Of a stretch of DNA of 39,474 bases, positions 31,834 to 39,309 are shown in pieces (position 1 is the stretch's first letter; every line of letters starts with the position of its first letter). The notes under the pieces were generated by a model, which searched no databases, was not told the DNA's origin, and saw nothing but the letters and a program-made list of their open reading frames with translations. The position numbers were made by a program, and so were the translations under genes. Origin of the DNA: an uncultured Clostridia bacterium (GTDB taxonomy: Bacteria > Bacillota_I > Bacilli_A > RF39 > UBA660); the NCBI GenBank assembly GCA_947168405.1, contig CAMVLU010000004.1:1-39474 (forward strand), in the 5' to 3' direction.

Positions 31834-32771
31834 TTTACCACCTCATTTATATTTTTTAAATCGTAATAATTTTTTGGAAATCCCATTCCATCTAATACTT
31901 TATCAATTTTAATACTATGTAAATTCATTTCTAAATTCTCTATATTATGTTTTATTTCTTCAATAAAATTAGAAAATTCTTCATCTTTTAACATTCTTTT
32001 TAATACAATTATTAAAGCAAATAAATCATTTTTACCATATATATACTCATCATCCATTATAGGAATATTTAGTAATTTATGATAAACATTATCCTCTAAT
32101 TCTCTTTGTGTTTTATTACAAAAAACTATATCTTCATGTGCACATAGATTACGATAATTTGATAATATTGTCAAGTAATTTGCTAATGTATCAACATCTA
32201 ATCCATAAATATCAGCAATAGACATTTGATCTTCTTTTTTTAATATAGAATATAATTCTCCAACTATTCCAAATGATAATACTTTAACAAGTACCCAAAG
32301 AGGAATATATCCATAATTATTAACATAATGACTTGTTGCTGAATGCTGAGATGCATTAAAGTTAATTTGTCTTTTCATCTTTTTAAGAATATCAACTACT
32401 TGTCTAGACTTTTCTTTATTTGCAGTAAAGTTTTTAGGAACTAAATATTCTTTTTCTCTATATCCATATTTAGAAGATAATTGATAACTAATAATTGATT
32501 TAATATTATTTTCAATTATTAAAATATTTTTAAACAATATATTTCTTAAAGTTCTATCAAATAAAAACATACTATATAATTCTTCAAAAGTAGAACCATC
32601 TATATATCTTCTATCAACATTACTTTTCATAAATAAATGTCTATATCCATTTAAAAAGAAATAGTTTTCACGAAATAAAACATCTTTTGCATATTCAGGA
32701 TTGTCAACCTTTAACCCTTTGGCTTTAAATATATTTATTTGTTCATCAAGGGTTTTAAATTCCTTTTTCAT
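31830..32771 (-). CDS. Abi family protein (Abi_2, HEPN RNase-like)
   Basis: A protein of 313 residues matching the AbiD/AbiF-type Abi_2 family from lactococcal phage-abortive systems. The N-terminal block LDEQINIFKAKGLKVDNPEYA and ENYFFLNGYRHLF are the family's signature, and LSNYRNLCAHED (Arg207, His212) is the R-x4-H motif of HEPN RNases. Proteins of this type are expected to cut RNA when the host is infected or stressed; that is family knowledge, not shown here. GGAG precedes the ATG, and TGATATACT (32795-32803) gives a promoter. It ends in ATGA overlapping htrA. Confidence 0.9.
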   Translation of the reverse strand: MKKEFKTLDEQINIFKAKGLKVDNPEYAKDVLFRENYFFLNGYRHLFMKSNVDRRYIDGSTFEELYSMFLFDRTLRNILFKNILIIENNIKSIISYQLSSKYGYREKEYLVPKNFTANKEKSRQVVDILKKMKRQINFNASQHSATSHYVNNYGYIPLWVLVKVLSFGIVGELYSILKKEDQMSIADIYGLDVDTLANYLTILSNYRNLCAHEDIVFCNKTQRELEDNVYHKLLNIPIMDDEYIYGKNDLFALIIVLKRMLKDEEFSNFIEEIKHNIENLEMNLHSIKIDKVLDGMGFPKNYYDLKNINEVVK

Positions 32772-33005
32772 TCTTTTTTTCTCCTACCTAAATAAGTATA
32801 TCACAAATTATGAAAAATTATATGTTTTTTTTGTGAATTTTTTATATACTTTTGAAGAATTACTTATCAAAATAGTAATTTAAAAAAAAAAAATAAATTT
32901 AAATAATATATCTTAAACTATATCATAAAAATAATTTTATGATTATCAATAAATTTATATTGACAAACAATAAAAATATGATATATTATTTATTGAGGTG
33001 AAATT
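32772..33005. promoter_or_regulatory. Intergenic region with divergent promoters
   Basis: This 234-base gap holds no gene. The minus-strand Abi promoter (TGATATACT) is at 32795-32803. For the plus strand, TTGACA (32960-32965) and TATATT (32982-32987) are 16 bases apart, and TATATT is preceded by TG. A perfect inverted repeat, ATCATAAAA and TTTTATGAT (32922-32943) with a four-base gap, lies 16 bases upstream of that -35. A 12-A run is at 32882-32893. Confidence 0.6.
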
Positions 33006-33458
33006 ATGTCAAATTTTAATTTAACTAAAATTATTTCTTATGTATTAAAAATAATATTTATAATCGGAATAATATTAATTCCCTTTATTCCAACTATTTA
33101 TAATTTAATTGGAACTGAAAATTTAAAAGTATTTGCAGATCAAACTATTTTATATCAAATAACTTTATATATTTGTTATCTATTTAGTTTAAGTATTATT
33201 TATATTTTAATTTTAATGTTTTCTAGTATTGATAAAAATGGCCCATTTATTATGAGTACTTCAAAATATTTAAAAATAATATCTTTATTTTTTATAATAT
33301 TATCAATTATTATTTTTATTAAAATACTATTTATTCCAACTATTATATCAATTGCTATATGTGTAATAACTTTTATTGTTAGTTTATGCTTTTACACATT
33401 AAGTGAAATATTTAAAGAAGCAATTAATCATAAAAAGGAGTTGGATTATACAATATGA
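33006..33458 (+). CDS. DUF2975 membrane protein
   Basis: A four-helix membrane protein of 150 residues with segments at about 11-30, 49-73, 87-107 and 112-134. The layout and FxxIDKNGPF motif (FSSIDKNGPFIMSTSKYLKIIS) match DUF2975. Members are nearly always next to a small Cro/CI-type HTH gene, as here. GAGGTG precedes the ATG. The TGA stop overlaps the next start (ATGA), showing translational coupling. It probably acts as a membrane partner or sensor of the regulator. Confidence 0.88.
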   Translation: MSNFNLTKIISYVLKIIFIIGIILIPFIPTIYNLIGTENLKVFADQTILYQITLYICYLFSLSIIYILILMFSSIDKNGPFIMSTSKYLKIISLFFIILSIIIFIKILFIPTIISIAICVITFIVSLCFYTLSEIFKEAINHKKELDYTI

Positions 33459-33658
33459 TAGTAGTAAATTTAGATGTCATGATGGCTAAAAGAAAAATGA
33501 GTTTAAATGAGCTTAGTAAACAAACAGGAATTACAACCACTAACCTATCTATTTTAAAAACAAATAAAGCAAGAGCTATAAGATTTTCTACATTAGATAT
33601 TATTTGTAAAGTACTGAATTGTAGTCCAAAAGATATATTAGAATATAAGGAGGATTAA
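33455..33658 (+). CDS. Small XRE/Cro-type HTH regulator, DUF2975 partner
   Basis: A single HTH domain of 67 residues: MIVVNLDVMMAKRKMSLNEL, then GITTTNLSILKTNKARAIRFSTLDIICKVLNCSPKDILEY. This is the typical YozG-like small regulator that pairs with DUF2975. AAGGAG is 13 bases upstream, so overlap coupling may matter more than the ribosome site. It probably controls its own operon; the start is set by the family's MIVVNLDV opening. Confidence 0.93.
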   Translation: MIVVNLDVMMAKRKMSLNELSKQTGITTTNLSILKTNKARAIRFSTLDIICKVLNCSPKDILEYKED

Positions 33659-33659
33659 A

Positions 33660-34871
33660 ATGGATTTTAATGATATAAAAGAATCATATCAAAAATATGA
33701 TTTAAAATTTTTAACTACAACAACTTTAATTACAACATTAATTATTACGATTATTTTTAATTTAAATATTGATTTTTATTTAAGAGGATTTATTATTCCA
33801 ATTATTTTAGTTTTAATTAATTATATTTTAAATTTGAAATATAGTATAATTAAAACTAATAATAAAAATTATAGATTATTAATACCTATTTTATTTAAAG
33901 TAGATAGCAGTAATATATTTTTAAATATTATTATTTTACCAATTATAATAACTTATTTTATACTATCTCTTTTAAATAAAAATATTAGTAAAAAATTATT
34001 TATCTTATTTATTGAAGATATTCCTAGTAGATTATTTACTAATTTAAACAAATTAGATAGTATATGGAAAGAAAAAACTAAAAAAAATAAAATATTTTAT
34101 ATAATAATAGGTATTTTAATAGGTATTCCAATTTGTTGTTTAATGATATCTCTTTTATCAAGTGCTGATTCTTACTTTGAGTATTTTATTCATCATATTC
34201 TGGATAATATATTTAATGTAATAGATATAGAATTTATTATAAAAAATATCTTTATTATCATTATAGTATTTATTTTAACATTTAGTATATTTATAAATTA
34301 CATGTTAAAAAGAAAAGAAGTAAAAGAAGAAATAAAATATATTAATGTTCCAAGTACAATTATTTCAACTATATTAATTCTTTTAAATTTAGTATTTGGG
34401 TTATTTATAATAGCAGAAATATCTAAATTAACAACTAATTTTTTACATATTCCAAGTGAATATACATATGCAAGCTATGCTAGAGAAGGATTTTTTCAAT
34501 TATTATTTATTACAAGTATTAATTATATAATAACAATATTTATTCTTTATAAAACAAAATTAAAAGATAATAAACTTATTAAAACATTATTGCTTATTTT
34601 AATTGGATTTTCAATTTTATTAATATTCAATTCTTATTATAGAATGATACTTTATATAAATGCATATACATTTACAATACTAAGACTTCAAGTAACATTA
34701 TTTTTATTGTTAGAATTAATTTACTTTGTTATATTAATTAACAATATAGTAAAAAATGATTATTTAAATAAATTTAAGTTATATTCAAGACTTGCTTTAA
34801 TATTTTATATTTTAAATCTATATTTATGTAATGAACAATTTATTAATGTTATAAATAATTTGATAAAATAA
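33660..34871 (+). CDS. DUF4173/DUF4153-like multi-pass membrane protein
   Basis: A protein of 403 residues with about ten to eleven membrane segments. The IPICCLMISLLSSADSYFEYF block (about 158-178) resembles the conserved LLSADxxF part of DUF4173, and the TYASYAREGFFQLLFI block (about 268-283) also fits. The N-terminal DFNDIKESYQKYD is cytoplasmic. It starts one base after the HTH gene, with GGAGG, so it completes a DUF2975-HTH-DUF4173 operon. The function of this membrane family is not known. Confidence 0.8.
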   Translation: MDFNDIKESYQKYDLKFLTTTTLITTLIITIIFNLNIDFYLRGFIIPIILVLINYILNLKYSIIKTNNKNYRLLIPILFKVDSSNIFLNIIILPIIITYFILSLLNKNISKKLFILFIEDIPSRLFTNLNKLDSIWKEKTKKNKIFYIIIGILIGIPICCLMISLLSSADSYFEYFIHHILDNIFNVIDIEFIIKNIFIIIIVFILTFSIFINYMLKRKEVKEEIKYINVPSTIISTILILLNLVFGLFIIAEISKLTTNFLHIPSEYTYASYAREGFFQLLFITSINYIITIFILYKTKLKDNKLIKTLLLILIGFSILLIFNSYYRMILYINAYTFTILRLQVTLFLLLELIYFVILINNIVKNDYLNKFKLYSRLALIFYILNLYLCNEQFINVINNLIK

Positions 34872-34896
34872 AAAGATTCTATTTTGAATCTTTTTT
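34869..34896. terminator. Bidirectional terminator
   Basis: AAAAAGATTC and GAATCTTTTT with a six-base loop. It overlaps the TAA of the DUF4173-like gene and the TAG (34879-34881) of the converging DUF308 gene. Confidence 0.85.
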
Positions 34897-35490
34897 ATTA
34901 GATATTTTTTTTACTTCAACTATATCAGCATCAGTTATTTTTTCTTTTTTCTTACTAGTATTCTTATAACTTTTTCCATTAAATATATAACCTATTATTT
35001 CTAAAACAGCATATACCATTAAAACTATTCCTATTGCTTTAAAAGCTAAATTAGATTCTAAAATAGTATATAATCCTCCTGCAATTAATAAAATTGATAA
35101 AATGATTGATACCCAAAATTTACTAAATCTTTTATCTAAATTAAATGATAATATTAATCTATTAATTCCAGAATATAATATCCATCCACCTATTATTAAT
35201 CTGATAAAGGCTTCAACAACACCTGCTAAAAATATACATACTATTCCTAAAATACTTAATACAAGTCCTACAACCATTTCTGTAGATGAAGTATAATTAT
35301 CTTTTTTTACATCTAAATAGTTTTTAACACATTTAAAAAGTCCTATAGCTACTAATAAACCTCCAAAAATATAAGTAGTAAATATAACTACTTCTTTAGG
35401 ATTAGTATACATAACTGCTCCTAAAATTAAAAATAAAATTGAACTTACTAAAACAAAAACATTTGAATAATTTTTTATACTTATTTTCAT
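34879..35490 (-). CDS. DUF308/HdeD-like membrane protein
   Basis: A membrane protein of 203 residues with about six hydrophobic segments, arranged as two similar halves (ILFLILGAVMYTNPKEVV and WVSIILSILLIAGGLYTILES). The repeated long segments with GG and the ILYSGINRLI type turn match HdeD/DUF308. E. coli HdeD is linked to acid resistance, but Firmicutes members are uncharacterised. A basic cytoplasmic tail (KKKEKITDADIVEVKKISNKK) ends the protein. GAGG precedes the ATG. Single gene. Confidence 0.82.
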   Translation of the reverse strand: MKISIKNYSNVFVLVSSILFLILGAVMYTNPKEVVIFTTYIFGGLLVAIGLFKCVKNYLDVKKDNYTSSTEMVVGLVLSILGIVCIFLAGVVEAFIRLIIGGWILYSGINRLILSFNLDKRFSKFWVSIILSILLIAGGLYTILESNLAFKAIGIVLMVYAVLEIIGYIFNGKSYKNTSKKKEKITDADIVEVKKISNKKDSK

Positions 35491-35571
35491 ATAACCTCAC
35501 TTAATTTAAATTATACTATAAATTTAGATGATTAATCAATATATTTATTAAATTTTTAACATATAATTACA

Positions 35572-35649
35572 TATATCGTATATTTAAAAAAATACTTGAA
35601 AAATTTCAAATTTACGATATACTATATGTAGATATATATCTATGTATCG
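35572..35649 (+). promoter_or_regulatory. Promoter of the DUF975 gene with several palindromes
   Basis: TTGAAA (35596-35601), a 16-base spacer and TATACT (35618-35623). The inverted arms TATATCGTA (35572-35580) and TACGATATA (35613-35621) flank the -35, the -35 itself is in TTGAAAAATTTCAA (35596-35609), and TAGATATATATCTA (35629-35642) lies around the transcript start. No gene lies in the 177-base gap. Confidence 0.6.
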
Positions 35650-35667
35650 GGAAGGAGTATTTTTAAA

Positions 35668-36309
35668 ATGAACAGAAAGGAAATTAAGGAGTTAGCTAAG
35701 ACTAAAATCAAAGGTAATCTTTGGACTTTACTTTGGCCAGCATTAGCAATTGGTGCTGTTGGAGGAATTTTATCTACAATACTTACTCCAAAAGCAAGTG
35801 TTGATGCAACTACTGGAGCTGTTAGTTATGCACAAGTTCCTGTTGTAAACGTAATTCTTTTATTAGTAGTTGGTATTATTTTAGGAATTGCTACAGTTGC
35901 TTACAAAAAATATGTTCTTAATTTTGCAAGAACTGGAAAATGTGATTTCAAAGACATACTAGATTGCATGAAAGAAAAATGGATTAACATTCTTGTTTCA
36001 GAAATTTTAGTTGGAATAATTGTTTCAATAGCTTCAATTGTTGTTATTCCTGGAATTATCTTAGCTTTTGCTTATACTATGGTTCCATATCTAGTTATCG
36101 ACACTGATTTAGGTGCTACTGATGCTATGAAAGAAAGCCGTCGTATAATGAAAGGTTACAAAATGGATTATTTTGTATTCCAATTAAGTTTCATTGGATG
36201 GGGATTACTTGCTGGATTAACATTTGGTATACTATTAATATGGTTAGCACCATATATGAGTGTTGCAGAAGCAATTTACTATGATAAATTAAAAGAAAAA
36301 CAAAAATAG
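35668..36309 (+). CDS. DUF975 membrane protein
   Basis: A membrane protein of 213 residues. The start MNRKEIKELAKTKIKGNLWTLLWP and the FARTGKCDFKDILDCMKEKW and CTDAMKESRRIMKGYKMDYF-type blocks (here ATDAMKESRRIMKGYK) are the DUF975 signature. It has four or five membrane segments, with the two motif loops between. The function is unknown. GGAAGGAG precedes the ATG and a dyad-rich promoter lies upstream. Codon use is slightly richer in C and G than the neighbours (for example GTC, GGC-poor but CGT/CTT present), which may mean good expression. Confidence 0.9.
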   Translation: MNRKEIKELAKTKIKGNLWTLLWPALAIGAVGGILSTILTPKASVDATTGAVSYAQVPVVNVILLLVVGIILGIATVAYKKYVLNFARTGKCDFKDILDCMKEKWINILVSEILVGIIVSIASIVVIPGIILAFAYTMVPYLVIDTDLGATDAMKESRRIMKGYKMDYFVFQLSFIGWGLLAGLTFGILLIWLAPYMSVAEAIYYDKLKEKQK

Positions 36310-36315
36310 TAAAAT

Positions 36316-36346
36316 AGAAGAATTACAACTGGTAATTCTTCTTTTA
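36316..36346 (+). terminator. Terminator of the DUF975 gene
   Basis: AGAAGAATTAC and GTAATTCTTCT with a five-base loop, then TTTATTAT. Confidence 0.85.
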
Positions 36347-36380
36347 TTATGTTAAAATATCTTTTTGTAAGGAAGAGATT

Positions 36381-37055
36381 ATGAAAAGATTAACAGAAGA
36401 AGAAGCATTGAAATTATTACTTCAAAATATTAAAGATAAAAAAGAATTAAATTTACCAGAAAACAAATGGATTCTTCATAGTATTTATGTTGGAGAAGCA
36501 GCCAAAAGAATTGCTAAAGCAATAAAAATAAATTCAGATAAAGCAGCTGCATTTGGATATATTCATGATATAGGAAGAAGAATAAATCATTCTAATCATC
36601 CAATAGAAGGATATAATTATCTAAATAATTTAGGATATATAGAAGAAGCAAGATATTGTTTAACTCATTCTTTTATTGATAATGATATTAATAAAACTGC
36701 TGGAGGAGGTCCAAAAGATACAGAAAGTTATGATTTTATTAATAACTTTTTACAAAATAACAATCATAATATATATGATAATATAATACAACTATGTGAT
36801 TTATTTTGTTTAGAAACAGGATTTACAACTATTGAAAATAGATTACTTGATATATATTCAAGAAAAGGTGTATTTGATAATTCATATGATCATTATCTAG
36901 CAGTAATGGATTTAAAAAAAAGAATAGAAAAAGGATTACAATATAGTTTATATACTTTATTTCCAGAAATAAAAGAAATTAATAACATTGAAGATGATTC
37001 AAGAAAATTAAAAGAATTATTGCAAAAGGATATAAAAATATATATATTAAAATAG
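36381..37055 (+). CDS. HD domain phosphohydrolase
   Basis: A metal-dependent hydrolase of 224 residues, probably on a nucleotide. The HD motif residues are His in WILHSIYVGEAA (about residue 29), His-Asp in GYIHDIGRR (about 61-62), a His pair in INHSNHPIEGYN, His in CLTHSF, and a late Asp in LCDLFCLE, together the HD superfamily set. No other domain is present, so the substrate is unknown. AAGGAAGAG precedes the ATG and TGTTAAAAT upstream is a possible extended -10. It lies nine bases before fhs, so it is probably co-transcribed; a link with folate metabolism is only position-based. Confidence 0.85.
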   Translation: MKRLTEEEALKLLLQNIKDKKELNLPENKWILHSIYVGEAAKRIAKAIKINSDKAAAFGYIHDIGRRINHSNHPIEGYNYLNNLGYIEEARYCLTHSFIDNDINKTAGGGPKDTESYDFINNFLQNNNHNIYDNIIQLCDLFCLETGFTTIENRLLDIYSRKGVFDNSYDHYLAVMDLKKRIEKGLQYSLYTLFPEIKEINNIEDDSRKLKELLQKDIKIYILK

Positions 37056-37064
37056 AGGTGAATA

Positions 37065-38651
37065 ATGACAGATTACGAAATTAATAAAAAAGCTAAATTA
37101 AAACCAATTAAAGAAGTTGCTAAAAAGTTAAATATCAAAGAAAAAGAATTAATTCCTTATGGTAATTATATGGCTAAATTAAATATTAAAAAAACTAGTA
37201 ATAAAAAAGGAAAATTAATTCTTGTAACTTCAACTAACCCTACTCCATATGGAGAAGGAAAAACTACTTTAGCAATTGGATTAAATGATGCCATGAATAG
37301 ATATGGTAAAAAGTCTGTTGCTGTTTTAAGAGAACCTTCTTTAGGACCTGTATTTGGTAGTAAAGGTGGCGCAACTGGAGGAGGAAAAAGTCAAGTTGCA
37401 CCCATGAATGAAATAAATCTTCATTTTACAGGAGATTTTCATGCTATAACATCAGCTAATAATTTAATATCAGCAATTATAGATAATCATATTTATTTTG
37501 GAAACAAATTAGAAATAGATAAAGTTTATTTTACAAGATGTCTTGATGTAAATGATAGGTCATTAAGAAAAATAAATACTAAACTTCGAGAAGATTGTTT
37601 TACAATTACAGCTGCTTCTGAAATAATGGCTATATTTACTTTATCAAAAGATTTAAATGATTTAAAAGAAAGACTTGATAATATCTTAATTGGAAAAAGC
37701 AAAAAAGGAAAAGATATTTATTTAAAAGATCTTGGAGGAACTGGGGCTGTTGTTGCTTTACTTAAAGATGCTATGAAACCAAATTTAGTTCAATCTTTAG
37801 AAAATAATCCTGTAATTATTCATGGAGGACCTTTTGCAAACATTGCTCATGGATGTAATTCTATAATTGCAACTAATTTAGGGTTATCACTTGCTGATTA
37901 TGTTATAACTGAAGCTGGATTTGGTAGTGACTGTGGAGCTTTAAAATTCTTAGATATAAAAAGTAAAGACAATAATTTATATCCTGATTTAATAATTTTA
38001 AATGCTACTATTAGAAGTTTAAAATATCATGGAAATGGTAACTTACAAGAAGGAATTAGTAACTTAGAATTTCATATAAAGAATATGCAAAAATATACAG
38101 ACAATTTATTAGTTATCTTAAATAAATTTAATGATGATAGCAAATATGATATAAAATATGTAAATGATTTTTGTAATTCATTAAATTGTAAAATGTTAAT
38201 AAGTAATATGTATAAAAATGGTAGTAAAAATACTAAAGAATTAGTAGATAATATTATAGAATATACAAATAAAAATAATACTAAACATTTCAAAATATAT
38301 AATAAAAATGATTCTATTATAGAAAAAATAGATAAATTTTGTAAAAATATGTATGGAGTAAAAAATATTATTTATAAAGATAATTTAAAAGATGAATTAA
38401 ATAATCTCGATAAAAAATATCAAAGTTATAATATTTGTATATCTAAAACTCCAGTATCTATAACTGATAATGCTAAAATTCTTGGATATCCAAAAAACTT
38501 TGATATGACTGTTACAGGTTATAAAATTAATAATGGTTCTAAATTTATTACTATATTAATGGGTGATGTAATGACGATGCCAGGTCTTATAAAAAACGCT
38601 AATTACTTTAACATAGACGTAATAGATGATGAAATAATTGGAATATTTTAA
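37065..38651 (+). CDS. fhs: Formate-tetrahydrofolate ligase
   Basis: Makes 10-formyl-THF from formate, THF and ATP, feeding purine and fMet-tRNA synthesis. The P-loop is TPYGEGKTT, then REPSLGPVFGSKGGATGGGKSQVAPM and NLHFTGDFHAITSANNL, which are diagnostic, and the end is MGDVMTMPGL. At 528 residues it is some 30 shorter than usual, with a compact middle region (about 330-430) that is Asn/Lys-rich. It still carries all motifs, so it should be active. GAGGTG precedes the ATG. The TAA is followed at once by the terminator. Confidence 0.97.
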   Translation: MTDYEINKKAKLKPIKEVAKKLNIKEKELIPYGNYMAKLNIKKTSNKKGKLILVTSTNPTPYGEGKTTLAIGLNDAMNRYGKKSVAVLREPSLGPVFGSKGGATGGGKSQVAPMNEINLHFTGDFHAITSANNLISAIIDNHIYFGNKLEIDKVYFTRCLDVNDRSLRKINTKLREDCFTITAASEIMAIFTLSKDLNDLKERLDNILIGKSKKGKDIYLKDLGGTGAVVALLKDAMKPNLVQSLENNPVIIHGGPFANIAHGCNSIIATNLGLSLADYVITEAGFGSDCGALKFLDIKSKDNNLYPDLIILNATIRSLKYHGNGNLQEGISNLEFHIKNMQKYTDNLLVILNKFNDDSKYDIKYVNDFCNSLNCKMLISNMYKNGSKNTKELVDNIIEYTNKNNTKHFKIYNKNDSIIEKIDKFCKNMYGVKNIIYKDNLKDELNNLDKKYQSYNICISKTPVSITDNAKILGYPKNFDMTVTGYKINNGSKFITILMGDVMTMPGLIKNANYFNIDVIDDEIIGIF

Positions 38652-38678
38652 AAAAAAAGCAAATCATTGCTTTTTTTT
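38651..38678. terminator. Bidirectional terminator between fhs and the rhomboid gene
   Basis: AAAAAAAAGCAA and TTGCTTTTTTTT, a perfect 12-base stem with an ATCA loop. The fhs stop ends at the first base; the TAA of the minus-strand gene (38677-38679) is at the far end. Confidence 0.92.
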
Positions 38679-39297
38679 ATTTAAATATACTATTTATAAA
38701 ATTATTAATAATATCTACCATTGGTTGATTTATACAAATAAAGCCAAATACTGCTCCACATAAACCTCCTATTAAATGAGAATCATGTGCAATATGATCT
38801 TTTTTTCTTAAACTTTTAATTTCATCAATAATATAAAATAATATTATTAATACTAAAGTAATAGGAATTTTCTTTTCTGTAATATTAACAAAAGCACTTA
38901 AAACAGTAAGCATAAATGATATACAACTAGCACCTTTAAGCCAAGCTTTACCTTTAATAAAATTAAATATTCCAACAACTAAAGCTGTTATTAAAATCAT
39001 TATTAAATAATTAATAGATCCATATTTTTCTTCTATTAAAGGTCCAAGTAACAATATTTTTAAATAATTACTAGATAAATGATTCCAATCAGCATGTCCT
39101 AATATATGAGTAAAAAATCTAATATAAGTTAAAGGATTTAATAAAGAAGCTCTTTCAGTTGAAAAGAATAATCTTGTTGTTTTTCCTTTAGATATTTTAT
39201 CTAATAATAACACAAATAAAGAAATAAAAAACATAGTTAAAGTAACAAAAGCATTATAATCAAAATAATCTAATATATTAAAATTTTGAATATTCAT
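38677..39297 (-). CDS. Rhomboid family intramembrane serine protease
   Basis: A membrane protein of 206 residues with six or so segments. The rhomboid blocks are GHADWNHLSSNYLKILLLGPLIEEKYGS (the HxxxHxxxN loop), GASCISF with the presumed catalytic Ser, and SHLIGGLCGAVFGF with the catalytic His. The residue after the Ser is Cys, where most rhomboids have Gly (GxSG). GGAGAG lies before the ATG at 39297; the frame begins at a TTG at 39309. The frameshifted gene just upstream may be in the same operon. Substrate unknown. Confidence 0.86.
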   Translation of the reverse strand: MNIQNFNILDYFDYNAFVTLTMFFISLFVLLLDKISKGKTTRLFFSTERASLLNPLTYIRFFTHILGHADWNHLSSNYLKILLLGPLIEEKYGSINYLIMILITALVVGIFNFIKGKAWLKGASCISFMLTVLSAFVNITEKKIPITLVLIILFYIIDEIKSLRKKDHIAHDSHLIGGLCGAVFGFICINQPMVDIINNFINSIFK

Positions 39298-39309
39298 AAA
39301 ACTCTCCAA

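Noticed and set aside
32882-32893. Poly-A run as a terminator for the Abi gene or its opposite strand
   Set aside because: No stem is next to it and no gene ends there.
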